Notes under the pieces: model-generated
The model's database searches: none
Told to the model about the DNA's origin: nothing
The model's input: the letters and a program-made list of their open reading frames with translations, nothing else
Made by a program: the position numbers and the translations under genes
Source of the DNA: Nicotiana tabacum
Lineage: Eukaryota; Streptophyta; Magnoliopsida; Solanales; Solanaceae
Assembly (NCBI RefSeq): GCF_000715075.1
Contig: NC_134097.1
Span: 127,160,997 to 127,224,996, forward strand
DNA: 64,000 bases
Reading direction: 5' to 3'
Shown: in pieces, positions 23,124 to 34,887 of the stretch
Layout of the letters: every line of letters begins with the position of its first letter
Numbering within the stretch: the stretch's first letter is position 1

Positions 23124-24330
23124 ATGGCGAGGACACGTGCTTCCTCTTCTACCACGCAACAGCCTGAGCCCCCAGTAGCAACCCCTATTAGGGGCAGAGG
23201 GCGAGGCCGAGGCCGTGCCAGATGCCGAGGCCGGGGCAGAGCTCAGCCCCAAGCAGTATTTCCAGCGACGGAGCCTCATGTCGATTTTGAGGAGGAGGTT
23301 CCGGCCCCAGCTGTTCCAATGGGCCCAGATCAAGTCCCAGAGGGTTTTATAGCCACTCCAGTGCTTCAGGACGCTTTGGTACGACTGGTAGGCTTTATGG
23401 AGGGCATTTCTAGAGCGGGTTTGCTTCCCGTAGCTCCAGCCACATCTCAGGCTGGGGGAGGAGTTCAGACTCCCGATACTCGTACTCCAGAGCCGGTAGC
23501 TCCTTAGGCTCAGGTTCCAGCAGACAGCTGTGGCAGCCCAGCCAGGTATTGCGGATCAGTCCAGCGATGGTGCGGCTATGTCCGCGGATGCTTTGTGGAG
23601 GCTTGATCGTTTCACCAAGCTCTTCACTACTACATATAGTGGCACTCCCTCAAAGGATGCTCAGGATTTTATATTCAGCTGTCATGAGGTTCTACGGACT
23701 ATGGGCATTGTAGAGACCAATAGGGTCGACTTCGCCACTTTTCGCCTGGCAGGATCCGCCAAGACTTGGTGGAGGGATTTCTGTTTAGCCAGGCCAGCAG
23801 GGTCGCCATCATTGACCTGGGATCAGTTTTCAGAGTTATTTCTGGGGAAGTTTCTTCCAGTTACTCAGCGAGATGCTCTTCACAGGCAGTTTGAGCGTCT
23901 CCAGCAGGGTCCTATGACGGTCACCCAGTATGAGACCCAGTTCATTGATCTTGCTCGTCATGCCATACTCCCCACCGATAGAGAGAGGGTGCAGAGGTTT
24001 ATTGATGGGTTGGCCCAACCGATCCGTGTTGAGGTGGTCATGGGTCTGATAAGAGGCCCCGTCATTCTGGTAGATTCAGTGGTACCTCGTCTGGAGGTAG
24101 GGATTCTTATGGTAGAGGCCATCCTTCGAGGCCCTTTCAGTCAGCTCTCCAGGCTTCTCATGGTACACCAGGTGGTCGTGGTTCTCAGCCGCAGTATTCT
24201 GACCAGCAGCTCTTCAGTTCACCATCAGCACCTATCAGTGCACCACCACTTCGTTATTCTCAGCAGCCGAGGGCTTGTTATACTTGCGGCGATGTGAGTC
24301 ACATTGCCAGATATTGCCCTCGAGCTTCTA
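23124..24330 (+). pseudogene. gag: Chromovirus gag, decayed
   Basis: The start at 23124 (after CGCAG) opens MARTRASSSTTQQ, followed by an Arg/Gly-rich tract (RGRGRGRGRAR). A TAG at 23505 and a frame change before 23530 lead into the capsid domain (RLDRFTKLFTTTYSGTPSKD, KTWWRDFCLARP, FLPVTQRDALHRQFERL; 23590-24020). An internal deletion and another frame change near 24030-24100 remove part of the C-terminal capsid. The nucleocapsid zinc knuckle CYTCGDVSHIARYC (CX2CX4HX4C) lies at about 24279-24320. The product would package element RNA; this copy is broken. Confidence 0.85.
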
Positions 24331-27300
24331 GTAGCTCGCAACAGCAGGGTCCTCGCCCGATGATCCAGGCACCAGTTTCCCCACAGCCTGCCCAGCCAGC
24401 TAGAGGGGGGGGTAGAGGACATAGAGGTGGAGGTAAAGGTCTTAGAGGTGGAGCTCAGACCGCTAGAGGTAGGGGTCAACCAGCAGCAGATCGACCCAGG
24501 GATATGATTCAGGGAGGTGGGGCCCAGCCCCGTTGTTATGCTTTGCCAGCCAGGCCAGAGGCTGAGTCATCAGATGTTGTGATTACAGGTACTATTCTGG
24601 TCTGTGATAGGGATGCTTCTATGCTATTTGATCCCGGATCTACGTATTCATATGTGTCGTCCTATTTTGCACCCTATTTAGTTATGCCTAGTGACTCGTT
24701 GAGTATTCCTGTTTATATGTCAACACCGGTGGGTGATTCTATTGTGGTCGACCAAGTTCATCGTTCTTGTATCGTAGTGTTTGGGGTCTTGAGACCTGTG
24801 TTGATTTGTTGCTTTTGGACATGGTCGACTTTGATGTTATATTGGGGATGGATTGGTTATCCCCGTACCATGCTATCTTGGATTGCCATGCCAAGACCGT
24901 AACCTTAGCCTTACCGGATTTACCCCGTTTAGAGTGGAGAGGGACTTCTGGTCATTGTACCCGCAGTGTTATCTCGTATGTGAAAGCCCGACGTATGGTC
25001 GAGAAGGGATGTTTGGCCTACTTGGCGTATGTTCACGATTCTAGCGCGGGGGATCCTTCTATTGATTCTATGCCCGTTGTTTGGGAGTTTCCTGAGGTTT
25101 TCCCTTCAGACTTGCCGGATATGCCGCCCGACAGGGATATCGACTTTTGTATTATTTTGGCCCCGGGCACTCAGCCCATTTCTATCCCGCCATATCGTAT
25201 GGCCCCGCCGGATTTGAAAGAGTTAAAGGAATAGCTGCAGGATTTGCTTGAGAAAGGTTTCATTAGACCCAGTGTTTCACCTTGGGGTGCGCCAGTGTTG
25301 TTTGTTAAGAAAAAGGATGGTTCGATGAGAATGTGCATCGATTACCGGCAATTGAACAAGGTTACAATTAAGAATAAGTATCCACTGCCGAGGATTGATG
25401 ATTTATTCGACCAGCTCGAGGGTGCGAGGGTGTTCTCGAAGATAGATTTGAGATCTGGTTATCATCAACTGAGGATTAGGGCGTCTGATGTCCCCAAGAC
25501 AGCATTTCGCACTCGGTATGGGCACTATGAGTTTTTGGTCATGTCATTTGGATTGACTAATGCCCCAGCAGCGTTCATGGAGTTGATGAACCGAGTGTTC
25601 AGACCTTATTTGGACTTGTTAGTGATAGTCTTCATTGACGATATTCTTATATACTCCCGCAGTCAGGAGGAGCATGAGCAACACCTCAGAGTGGTCCTTC
25701 AGACCCTAAATAATAGTCAGTTGTATACTAAGTTCTCAAAGTGCGAGTTTTGGTTGAGTTCGGTCGCATTCCTGGGTCATGTCGTATCAACAGCAGGTAT
25801 TCAGGTAGACCCGAAGAAGATAGAGGCAGTCAAGAACTGGCCTCGACCAGCTTCAGCTACGGATATTCGGAGTTTCCTGGGGTTAGCAGGTTACTACTGT
25901 CGGTTCGTGGAGGGGTTTTCATCCATTGCAGCCCCTATGACCAGATTGATCCAGAAGGGTGCCTAGTTCAGGTGGTCGGACGAGTGTGAGGCGAGCTTTC
26001 AGAAGCTTAAGACGGCTCTGACTATAGCACCAGTATTGGTTTTGCCCACAGGTTCAGGGCCATATACGGTCTATTGTGATGCGTCTCTTATTGGTCTTGG
26101 TGCAGTGTTGATGTAGGAAGGCAAAGTCATTGTTTATGCTTCGAGGCAGTTGAAGATCCACGAGAAGAATTATCCGGTTCATGATCTCGAGTTGGCAGCC
26201 ATTGTTCATGCCTTGAAGATCTGGAGGCATTACTTATATGGCGTGACGTGTGAGGTTTACACTGATCACAAGAGTCTTTAGTATCTGTTCAAGCAGAAAT
26301 AGTTGAATTTGAGGCAGAGGAGATGGTTAGAGTTGCTAAAGGATTATGATGTTACTATCTTATACCACCCGGTGAAGGCCAATGTGGTGGCCGATGCATT
26401 GAGCAGGAAGTCCGCCAGCATGGGTAGTCTTGCTTATATTCCAGTCGGCCAGAGATCGCTTGCTTTGGATGTTCAGGCCTTGGCCAACCGTCTTGTGAGG
26501 TTGGATATTTCTGAGCCTAGCAGAGTGTTAGCTTGCACGGTTGCTCATTCCTCATTATTAGAGCGTATCCGCGAGCGGCAGTTTGAGGATCCCCATTTGT
26601 GTGTCTTGAGAGACACAGTGCAGCGTGGAGGTGCCAAGAAAGTAACCTTAGATGAGGATGGTGTATTGAGATTGCAGGGGCGAGTTTGTGTGCCCAATGT
26701 TGATGGGATTCGAGAGTTGATCTTAGCGGAGGCCCACAGTTCTCGGTATTCTATTCACCCGGGCACCGTGAAGATGTATCAGGATCTGAGGTAGCACTAT
26801 TGGTGGCGTAAGATGAAGAAAGACATCGTTGCGCACATGTCTCGGTGTTTGAACTGTCAGCAGGTTAAGTACGAGCATCAAAGACCCAGTGGTCTATCTC
26901 AGAGGATTGCACTTCCCGAGTGGAAGTGGGAGAGGATTACGATGGATTTCGTTACTGGACTTCCGATGACTCGGAAAAAGTTTGATGCAGTTTGGGTCAT
27001 TGTTGATAGGCTGACCAAGTCACGCATTTTGTTCCTGTTGCAGCCACCTATTCGTCCGAAAGGTTAGCCAAGATTTATATTAGGGAGATTGTTCGCCTTC
27101 ATGGGGTGCCGCTATCTATCATTTCAGATCGGGGTACGCAGTTTACCTCGCATTTTTGGAGAGCGGTTCAGCGAGAGTTGGGCACCGAGGTTGAGTTGAG
27201 TACAACATTTTATCCCCAGACGGACGGTCAGTCCGAGAGGACTATTCAAATTCTTGAGGACATGCTCCGAGCCTGTGTCATTGATTTTGGAGGCTTGTGG

Positions 27301-28040
27301 GACCAGTTTTTGCCTTTAGCAGAGTTCGCCTACAACAACAGCTACCAGTCCAGCATTTAGATGGCTCCGTATGAGGCATTGTATGGTAGGCGATGTCGGT
27401 CTCCAGTTGGATGGTTTGAGCCGGGAGAGGCTCGATTATTGGGTACGGATCTAGTTTAGGAGGCCTTGGACAAGGTCAGGATTATTCAGGATAGACTTCA
27501 TACAGCTCAGTCCAGACAGAAGAGTTATGCAGACCGCAAGGTCAAAGATGTTGCTTTCATGGTTGGTGAGCGGGTATTGCTCCGTGTATCGCCTATGAAG
27601 GGTATGATGAGATTTGGGAGGAAAGGCAAGCTCAGCCCTAGGTTCATCGGTCCATTTGAGATTCTTGATCGTGTGGGAGAGGTGGCTTATAGACTTGCCT
27701 TGCCACCTAGCTTGTCAGCCGTGCATCCCGTGTTTCATGTATCTATGCTCCGGAAGTATCGCGGAGATCCATCGCACGTGTTGGATTTCAGCACTGTCCA
27801 ATTGGACAAGGATATGTCATATGAGGAGGAGCCGGTGGCTATTCTAGACCGGCAGGTTCGACAGTTGAGGTCGAAGGGTTTTCGTTCGGTGCGTGTTCAG
27901 TGGAGAGGTCAGCCTCCTGAGGCATCGACCTGGGAGTCCGAGTCCGATATGCGGAGCCGTTATCCTCATTTATTTCCCAACTCAGGTACTTCTTTCTTTT
28001 GTCTGTTCAAGGACGAACGGTTGTTTTTAGAGGTGGAGAA
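24331..28040 (+). pseudogene. pol: Chromovirus pol with C-terminal chromodomain, decayed
   Basis: Aspartic protease FDPGSTYSYVS at about 24628, a frame change near 24770, then DVILGMDWL. RT: 25190-25950, with [30 protein letters not shown] and active site [10 protein letters not shown] at about 25630. RNase H: TVYCDASLIGLGAVL (about 26070), [18 protein letters not shown] and YTDHKSL. Integrase: HHCC zinc region about 26730-26870 (CLNCQQVK), core residues in MDFVTGLP, SDRGTQFT and TDGQSERTIQ; a frame change lies near 27010-27060. The tail 27830-27980 ([13 protein letters not shown] ... [15 protein letters not shown]) is a chromodomain, which in this group directs insertion to silent chromatin. 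Stops at about 25232, 25964, 26114, 26279, 26300, 26792, 27358 and 27458; several are TAG for expected Gln. Confidence 0.9.
28029..28040 (+). other. Chromovirus polypurine tract
   Basis: AGAGGTGGAGAA directly before the 3' LTR. Confidence 0.7.
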
Positions 28041-28768
28041 TGTGATGACCCGAAGGGTCATCACCGTAGTTCTTCCTTGTTCCGCGCTTTCGAGGCCTTG
28101 AAAACCTCTCTTTTAGTTGCCTCGATTAGCGTGCGCAGTTCGGGCACGTAGTCGGAAAGTTTTTATGTTAGAATATGTGAATTATGTGAAACATTTGATG
28201 AATTTTGGTATTAATATGCATAATGTTGACTTCGGTCAACATTTTGGGTAAACGGACCCGGACCTGTGATTCGACGGTCCCGGAGGGTCCGTAGGAAAAT
28301 ATGGGACTTGGGCGTGTGGCCGGAATCAAATTCTGAGGTCCCAAGCCCGGGAAATGAATTTTTGAAAGAAATTATTTTTCTGAAATTTGATATGAAAATT
28401 TGAAATGAAAAAGGGGTTAGAAAATATAGGTATCGGGCTCGTATTTTGGTTCCGACGTCTGGTACAAGTCTTAACTATGTGTTAAGCACTATCTGTAAAG
28501 TTTGGCTAAAAATGGACGTCATATGACGTGTTTCAGACTAAAAAGGGAGAATTTGAGTTATGAAAGTTGAAGAAAGAAAATCGTGTGTTTGAGGCTTGAT
28601 CCTATGTATATGATGTTATTTTGGCGATTTGATCGCACGAGTAAGTCCGTAAGATATTTTTAAGGTTGTGTGCATGTTTGGTTTGGAGCCCCGAGGGCTC
28701 GGGTGAGTTTTGAATGGGGCCCGGGAGGTCTTGGACTTAAGAAAATGCAGGTTCAGGTGTTGCAGACA

Positions 28769-28947
28769 CCAGCGCGGCCGCGATGCATTTTTGTGCGGTC
28801 TGCGTGGCTGAGTCTGAGGGATAGGGTTTTAGGTTAACCAGCACGGCCGCGCACCAAAACAGTGCGGTCCGCGCTGGAAGGGTTCAGAGAAGCCCCACTT
28901 TTCTCCCACTCGGCGCGGCCGCAACACATTTTTGTGCGGTCCGCGCC
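28769..28947. repeat. GC-rich hairpin array, chromovirus 3' LTR
   Basis: Three units: about 28769-28809, 28837-28877 and 28910-28947. The first looks like a fusion of units 1 and 2 of the 5' LTR. TATACAAG follows, as in the 5' LTR. Confidence 0.85.
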
Positions 28948-29934
28948 AGGTCCTCAGAAAGGTATACAAGTTTGGAAATCTCAGTCATTTTTCACTTTTC
29001 TAAAACCCAAAACCTAAGAGATGATTTTTCAAACAACTTTTCTTCTTCAAAACGATTGGTAAGTGATTTTTAACTTAATTTCTTTATTCCTTAACATCTT
29101 TTAACATAATTTCAACTTCAAATCAAAGATTTTCATGGGGAAAATTGGGTGTTTTGGGTAGAACCTAGGTTTTCTACAAATTGAGAAGTTGGACCTCAAT
29201 TTGGGGTCCGATTTAAAAACAAATCATATATTGGGATTCATGGGGGAATGGGTAATCGGGTTTTGGTCCGAACCTCGAGTTTCGACCACGTGGGTCCGGG
29301 GGTATTTTTGACCTTTTTGGGAAAAACCTTGAAAAATCTATTTTCATGCATTGGGGATGATTCATTTAGTAATTATTAATGTGATTAAGTAACTTATGAC
29401 TAGATTCGAGCGGATTGGTGGTGGAATCAAGAGGTAAAGCTGTACTAGAAGCGTGAGTTGAGTTTGGAGCATTCGAGGTAAGTGTTTGTTCTAACTTTGG
29501 CTTGAGGGAATAGGATTAGGATGATATTTGCTACTTGCTAATGTGGAGTACGGTGTATAGGCATGGTGACGGTTATCTATGCACCGGAGTCTAGCATGAC
29601 CGTGAGTCTTGATTTGCTTTTAATTCGAATAATGTGATACAAGCTCCTTGTTTATGTGATGAGTTTCATTTAATAAGAACGATTGAGGTAAGATTGCGAT
29701 TGGTGTACTTTTGGAGCGTTAGCTCGAACATGAATGTGTTAGTTGAGGAAGAATGGATTTAAAAAGGAGAATGTGTTGTGAATACTCCCTTGTCGGGAGG
29801 TGTAGACTGATATATAGATTCTCCCTTATCGGGATATTTTGGGCTATTAGCTGTACCTTTGCCGGGTTAAAGGTATTGAGTTGTTATTCTCCCCTGAAGG
29901 GGTCTACTATATGAAGTCAGATATTATGAACGAT

Positions 29935-30255
29935 ATTATGGGATCGTGTGGCACGCCGTCCACTTATATATGATTTTATGGGATCGTGTGGCACGCCGTC
30001 CACTTATATATGATATTATGGGATCGTGTGGCACGCCGTCCACTATATATACTATATTATGGGATCGTGTGGCACGGCGTCTACTTATATATGATATTAT
30101 GGGATCGTGTGGCACGCCGTCCACTTATATATGATATTATGGGATCGTGTGACACGTCGTCCACTTATATATGATATTATGGGATCGTGTGGCACGCCGT
30201 CCACTTATATATGATATTATGGGATCGTGTGGCACGTCGTCCACTTATATATATA
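29935..30255 (+). repeat. 40-bp tandem repeat array, chromovirus 3' LTR
   Basis: Eight units with the same core as the 5' array, with scattered single-base differences and one short unit (CCACTATATATAC). Confidence 0.95.
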
Positions 30256-30933
30256 TATACATCATGGGAACCAGAGTTTCTTCTGTTTATTTCTGATATT
30301 TCATTTTTATCTGTTACTCCCCGATAGCATGTCCCCTCCCAGTTTTACTTTGTATTATCTTGTTATTGTTTTCTTGCACTCGTTGTATATATATCTGTAC
30401 AGGTTAATTGTGGTAGGTACTGTCTAGCCTCGTCACTACTTCGTCGGGGTTAGGCCAGGCACTTACCAACACATGGGGTCGGTTGTGCTGATGCTACACT
30501 CTGTGCATTTTTGGTGCACAAATCAGGGAGCAACTTATGGACCGCAGCAGTAGGACTTCTGGGAGCTATCTTCAGTCCAGGAACTCTCGAGGTAGCCTAG
30601 CTGGCGTTCGCAGGCCGAAGTCCCTTTCCATATTTTTTTTGTTTGTTTATCTTGTATCAGACAAACATGATGTATTTTCCCTTCAGACATTGATTGTAGT
30701 ATTCTGTAGTAGTCCGTGAGCTAGTGACACCAGACCTTGGGTAGTGATGTGTATTAAACTTCCGCACTTTTGGTTTTCAGTTGCTTTAGATTTAAAGTCT
30801 TCCGCTTAGATTTTGTCTCGTTTATTATATTGTTTGAAAGAAAGCAGGAAAGGTGTTTTAAATATTTGGCTTGCCTAGCTCCGATAGTAGGCACCATCAC
30901 GACACCCGATGGTGGGAAATCCGGGTCGTGACA

Positions 30934-33248
30934 TTACTTTACAATCTTTATTTTATAACACGTTATTAGCACGAGACTCTGCCATCTCGAGCAAATATTT
31001 TGAAAGTATCTGAGGGCCCCAAACATTCTAAATCCTGGCCGTTGATGGTAGAGATCAACGACCATTATCGCTTCTTACCTTTTTAATTCCAAACGACCCC
31101 CCTCTAACCTAGCTCATTCTTACCCTACTTCGCCGCCCTCGTTCTCTCATCTTTTCAGTTCTCTCTCTGAGACCTAAACCTAAACCTAGCCGCCGCCACC
31201 GAAAACCAGCCTTAATCCCTCCGATCCTCACTTGATCCATGGATTCCTATGGCTGTTTGAGACTTCTAATTGTCTCCTATGTTTCCTAGTTACTCGTTTT
31301 TTGTGATTTTATGGAAAGATCTCGAAGAGATCTAGTCTAGATCTTGTTCAAGACCCTCTGAAAGTCCGTCAATGGTCTGTGAGTGCTTTTTCTATCGATG
31401 TTTACGGTTCAAATCTCTGGTTCAAGACCAGATTTCCCTTTACCCTTTCCTTTTTTCTTCAAAAACCTAATGTTTGGACTTGAATCAGTTTAGATCTTTG
31501 TAGATCTGGAGTGATTCTGAGCTCATCACTGATTTTCTTTAAGGTTCTCTTACTTCCTTACTGTTAATCGATTTTCAGCACTATGTTATTCTAGGGTTTT
31601 TTGTTTCTTTGTTATTTGTTGTATGAATCCCTGCCTATTTGAAGTGTTTCAAGTTTCCATGGCTATTTTCTTTAAGGGTCCTTTGATTTCTATACTGTCA
31701 ATCGACCTTAAGTGTTTTCAAATTAGGGTTCTTCCCAGACTTCTCTTCAAGAGGTTTTTTCTACTTTCAAATTTTTAATCTAGTCATCTCTTTGCGTGTT
31801 TGGTTAATTTTCATATGTATGCTCGAACCCTAGATGTTTCTGATTGTAACATTGATTTCTTCAATTTTTTCATTTATTATATTTATGTCTATGAACCAGT
31901 CGTATTAACTGATTCTATTTAGGGATTTGAGTGATTTTCCTGTTAAATCCAGCATTCTTTGGGACTTTCTTTTGCTTAATTGATTTCTATTTAGGGAATT
32001 TCAATAATTGTTTCCTGTTAAAATCAATATTTTTCGGAATCTTTACTTGTCTCCCTATTTTGACTAACTATATTTGCCTTTATTAGTTATCAGTAGTTTG
32101 GGGATTTGATGGACTCCTTATATGATATGGTGTTGATTTATTACCTTATTTGAGTCTCAGTTCTGACCGTTAACTGACTCTCCCCAATTAAAGGAGCTTT
32201 TTTCGGATTTCTCAATTGTAATTGATTCCATAATTGGTTGATTACTTCTAATTGATTGAATCGTGATTCTCTTTACCTTATTTGTTTACTCCCTAAAGTG
32301 CTATATATATACTCTCATTCTGCTCCTTCAACAGACGAACATACTTTTCAGAATACACACACATACATTCAAACTCTGTCTTCTTTCTTTGCTACTTGTG
32401 CTAACTATTGGTGTAGCCGGCTGAAAGCCAAGGCTAGATAGTGGAATTGCACCTGTTTTTACATTCTGCATTTCTCTTCTTTAACTTTTATGTCTCCAGT
32501 TAGATTTTGAAACTCACATTTATGTGTTCTATGCCTATACATCTATGCTTGTTCCTGCATTAGTTATTCAATTTGTTTCTCTATTTGCTGTTATTAAGCA
32601 TGTCTAAATTCTGCCTTATGTGTAATCAGCATGACTGACTTCATTTAGTTCTTTGATATTTGTCCAGCATGTTTACTTAGTTCCCTTACCCCTCCCTTTA
32701 ATTAGTATGACTATGTTAGTTATTTAGTTTTCTAATGTATTAAATTGTTCCTGATTATGTCCAATTCTGCTCAACACATCTTTGTTTTCAACATGATTAT
32801 GTTACATTCTTTCTCTATGTCTTAACTGTCTATCACTATGACTAGCTTGTTCAACAGACTCCTAGTTGTTCTGGACATTTGCTGTATTAGTTTCCCTGTT
32901 TATGTGGTTTCAACCTTATATGTTTCCCAACCCCCTTCATCCCTTGTTTGTAAGCCTGCTTGTTAAGTGAATTTGGGTATTTTACGTTTAATTGGGTTGT
33001 TTGCTGAGTATGCTTTCCTCAAATAATTATTTCAAAACTGTTGCTCCTACTCTCAGCATTCTTCTCAAAACTGGTCACTCCCTGTATCTTTAAGAATTGT
33101 TTCTGAATCTTTTCACTTCTAACTGTTTTTACTAACTCTTACAACATTATGTCAAGCACTCTCACCTTACTCTTAGACTGTTAAGTTCTGCCCCTCTGGT
33201 ATGTGTACTGCTTAGAGATCCCTGAGATCTTTCTGAACTCTGGCATAC
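30934..33248 (+). mobile_element. Element A 5' LTR, piece 2 of 3
   Basis: Begins right after the chromovirus and ends at the Athila LTR. It contains the CCGTTGATGG...GATCAACG block near 31040, a C-rich leader with ACCTAGCCGCCGCC near 31185, a small hairpin AGATCTC/GAGATCT at about 31318-31334 and a TATATATA box at about 32302. The order matches LTRs B and C. The rest is T-rich and non-coding. Confidence 0.6.
32302..32309 (+). promoter_or_regulatory. TATA box in LTR A
   Basis: TATATATA followed by a CT-rich leader. It sits where LTRs B and C have their second TATA. Confidence 0.4.
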
Positions 33249-33444
33249 TGATAATTAGGGATTATAGTGCATTTTACACTCCTTCTTACTTGAGTTTTGA
33301 TTAAAAATATGTAAAAAATAGTCCCAAAGGCAATGTTGTACTTGTTTGCAGGGTTTGGTCAACAAGGTGACAATCGGTCAAAATCAGCTCAAAAAGGAGT
33401 GAAACATACACAAGTACCAAGAACAAGTCCAAGCACAGTGCAAC

Positions 33445-33793
33445 GGGTCCAATACGGCCGCACTCCATTCTATGCGGTCAGTAATGAGGAAGTTCAGAGA
33501 GGTGCTCATTTTAGAAACTCAAGCAATGCGGCCGCAAAGCAGTTTGTGCGGACCGCATTGGATTCATCGCAGTCGCACTCGATATTGTGTGATCCGCAAA
33601 GCTGGAGTTCAGAGAGTTGGGGATTTTGAGGTTGACACCAATGCGGTCCGCGGTCCTTTTTGTGCGGACCGTAACAGAAGCCACCGTGGCCGCGGTGCAT
33701 TTTGTGCGGCCTGCGGTGGCCAAGTTCAGAGAGAAGAGATTAAAACCAAGAAGCCTCGTTGCGGCCACACTTGATTTTATGCTGTCTGCACTA
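33445..33793. repeat. GC-rich hairpin array, Athila 5' LTR
   Basis: About five units. The clearest are 33524-33560 (arms CAATGCGG / CCGCATTG) and 33680-33720 (arms GCCACCG / CGGTGGC), with inner TTTGTGCGG or TTTTGTGCGG. Units are separated by a recurring AAGTTCAGAGAG-like spacer. Confidence 0.8.
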
Positions 33794-33832
33794 CCCCCGC
33801 AGGGGTATTTTTGTCCCAAAAATTCGGGCTAG

Positions 33833-33840
33833 TATAAATA
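33833..33840 (+). promoter_or_regulatory. TATA box of Athila 5' LTR
   Basis: TATAAATA, 40 bp after the hairpin array. Confidence 0.7.
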
Positions 33841-34773
33841 GTTTCTTTTTCCATTTTTAGGTTATCAGTTGTAATTTAACGCTCAGCTACGCTCATGAAC
33901 AGTGTTCCTTACCTATTTTGAGTAATTTTAGAGTAGTTTTGTCATTGAATCTTCAAGTTTTAGCTTGTAATTAAATATTATGGATTTTTCTTCATCTATT
34001 TTTTTGTTTTCTTCTATTATCATGAGTAGCTAGACCCAATAGCTAGGGTTGTGGCTCAACCCTAGTGTGGGTATTTGATGAGTCTTCTGTTTTAAGGCTT
34101 GAATGTTTATGGATGTTTGATATTTGGACTAATTTATGGTTTCAATATTGAATTAGTGGTTGCAAATACTAATTTGTGCCTATTTGACTTGGGTTCTTCT
34201 TGAGAAAGAGAATTTGAGTCTAGGAAAATTAGTCAAACAAGGAATTGGGGCGTATTCAAGAGATTGATAGCCCCAATTAAAGGGTTAAACCTAGAGATAG
34301 TAATACCCGACTTGAACCTAAATTGCTTGCACAAATTATCATACCCAATTGGTCTTGAGAAAGTCAATTAGGGCAAAATCACTCAAACTACCGAGAGGTA
34401 TAGAGTGAGAAGTTCAATGCATTGGTTATATTGTAATCCCCAATATGACAACCTAGCCTTAGCCTCGAGAACCCGCCAAGTATCCACCTAGGAGAAAGTC
34501 ACTTCCCTAGTGCTTTCTTAACTATTTAGACAACCTTCAAGTATTTCACTCTTAGCTTAATTTAGCATCTTATTAGAATAATATTAGAAGTAATCAAAGG
34601 ACCAACTATGATTATAAGTGTAATTAAGAGCAATTATGCATCTCTAGTTTAGATCGAAACCCAATTCCCATTTCTAACTCCTTGTGGAAATCGATCCCGA
34701 CCATCTCGAGTAAAAGCTACTTCGACCAGTCTCACTACTTTGTAGTAGTGTAGGGTTGGCAACGATCACTTTT

Positions 34774-34791
34774 TGGCGCCATTGTCGGGGA
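34774..34791 (+). other. Athila primer binding site, tRNA-Asp type
   Basis: TGGCGCCATTGTCGGGGA, five bases after the LTR end. It is close to the tRNA-Asp-type PBS typical of Athila. Confidence 0.85.
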
Positions 34792-34887
34792 GCTAACGAT
34801 TTTGGCTATCTATTTAAATAGTTTTGTTTATTGTTCTTCGTTCCTTCTGTATTACTAATTTGTGTGCGTCACAACTTCAGGTACAAA

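Larger units (their letters stand above)
17251..30933 (+). mobile_element. Ty3/gypsy chromovirus (Tekay/Del-like), decayed, nested
   Basis: LTRs 17251-22927 (enlarged by a solo LTR) and 28041-30933, initiator-Met PBS, gag, protease, RT, RNase H, integrase and a C-terminal chromodomain. A chromodomain after integrase defines chromoviruses; sequence style and long LTRs suggest Tekay/Del. Apart from the inserted solo LTR the two LTRs are very similar, including eight copies of a 40-bp tandem repeat, so insertion looks fairly recent. No clean target duplication is visible (TAAAT versus TTACT). Stops and frameshifts disable gag and pol. Confidence 0.9.
28041..30933 (+). repeat. 3' LTR of the chromovirus
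   Basis: Starts TGTGATGACCCGAAGG and ends GGGTCGTGACA; 2893 bp. Nearly identical to the 5' LTR outside the solo-LTR insertion. It has one GC-rich hairpin unit fewer (see 28769-28947). Confidence 0.95.
33249..34768 (+). repeat. 5' LTR of the Athila element
   Basis: Starts TGATAATTAGGGATTATAG and ends GGCAACGATCA; 1520 bp. It contains the GC-rich hairpin array, TATAAATA at 33833-33840 and an A+T-rich transcribed half. Confidence 0.9.

Noticed and set aside
29936..30134. ORFs of about 60 residues on both strands over the 40-bp repeats
   Set aside because: They are by-products of the tandem repeat: repeated peptides in every frame, with no start context or family.
30950..31000. Primer-binding-like phrase ACACGTTATTAGCACGAG
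   Set aside because: Resembles text seen near some plant elements, but no LTR end precedes it other than the chromovirus end, and no gag follows.
30960..31330. Host 5' leader and gene start (C-rich text before an ATG near 31239)
   Set aside because: Looks like a leader, but similar text occurs in LTRs B and C and the ORF is very short, so it is treated as LTR A.
33506..33832. Several overlapping ORFs in the Athila LTR hairpin array
   Set aside because: They are GC-rich repeat read-through in several frames on both strands; not coding.
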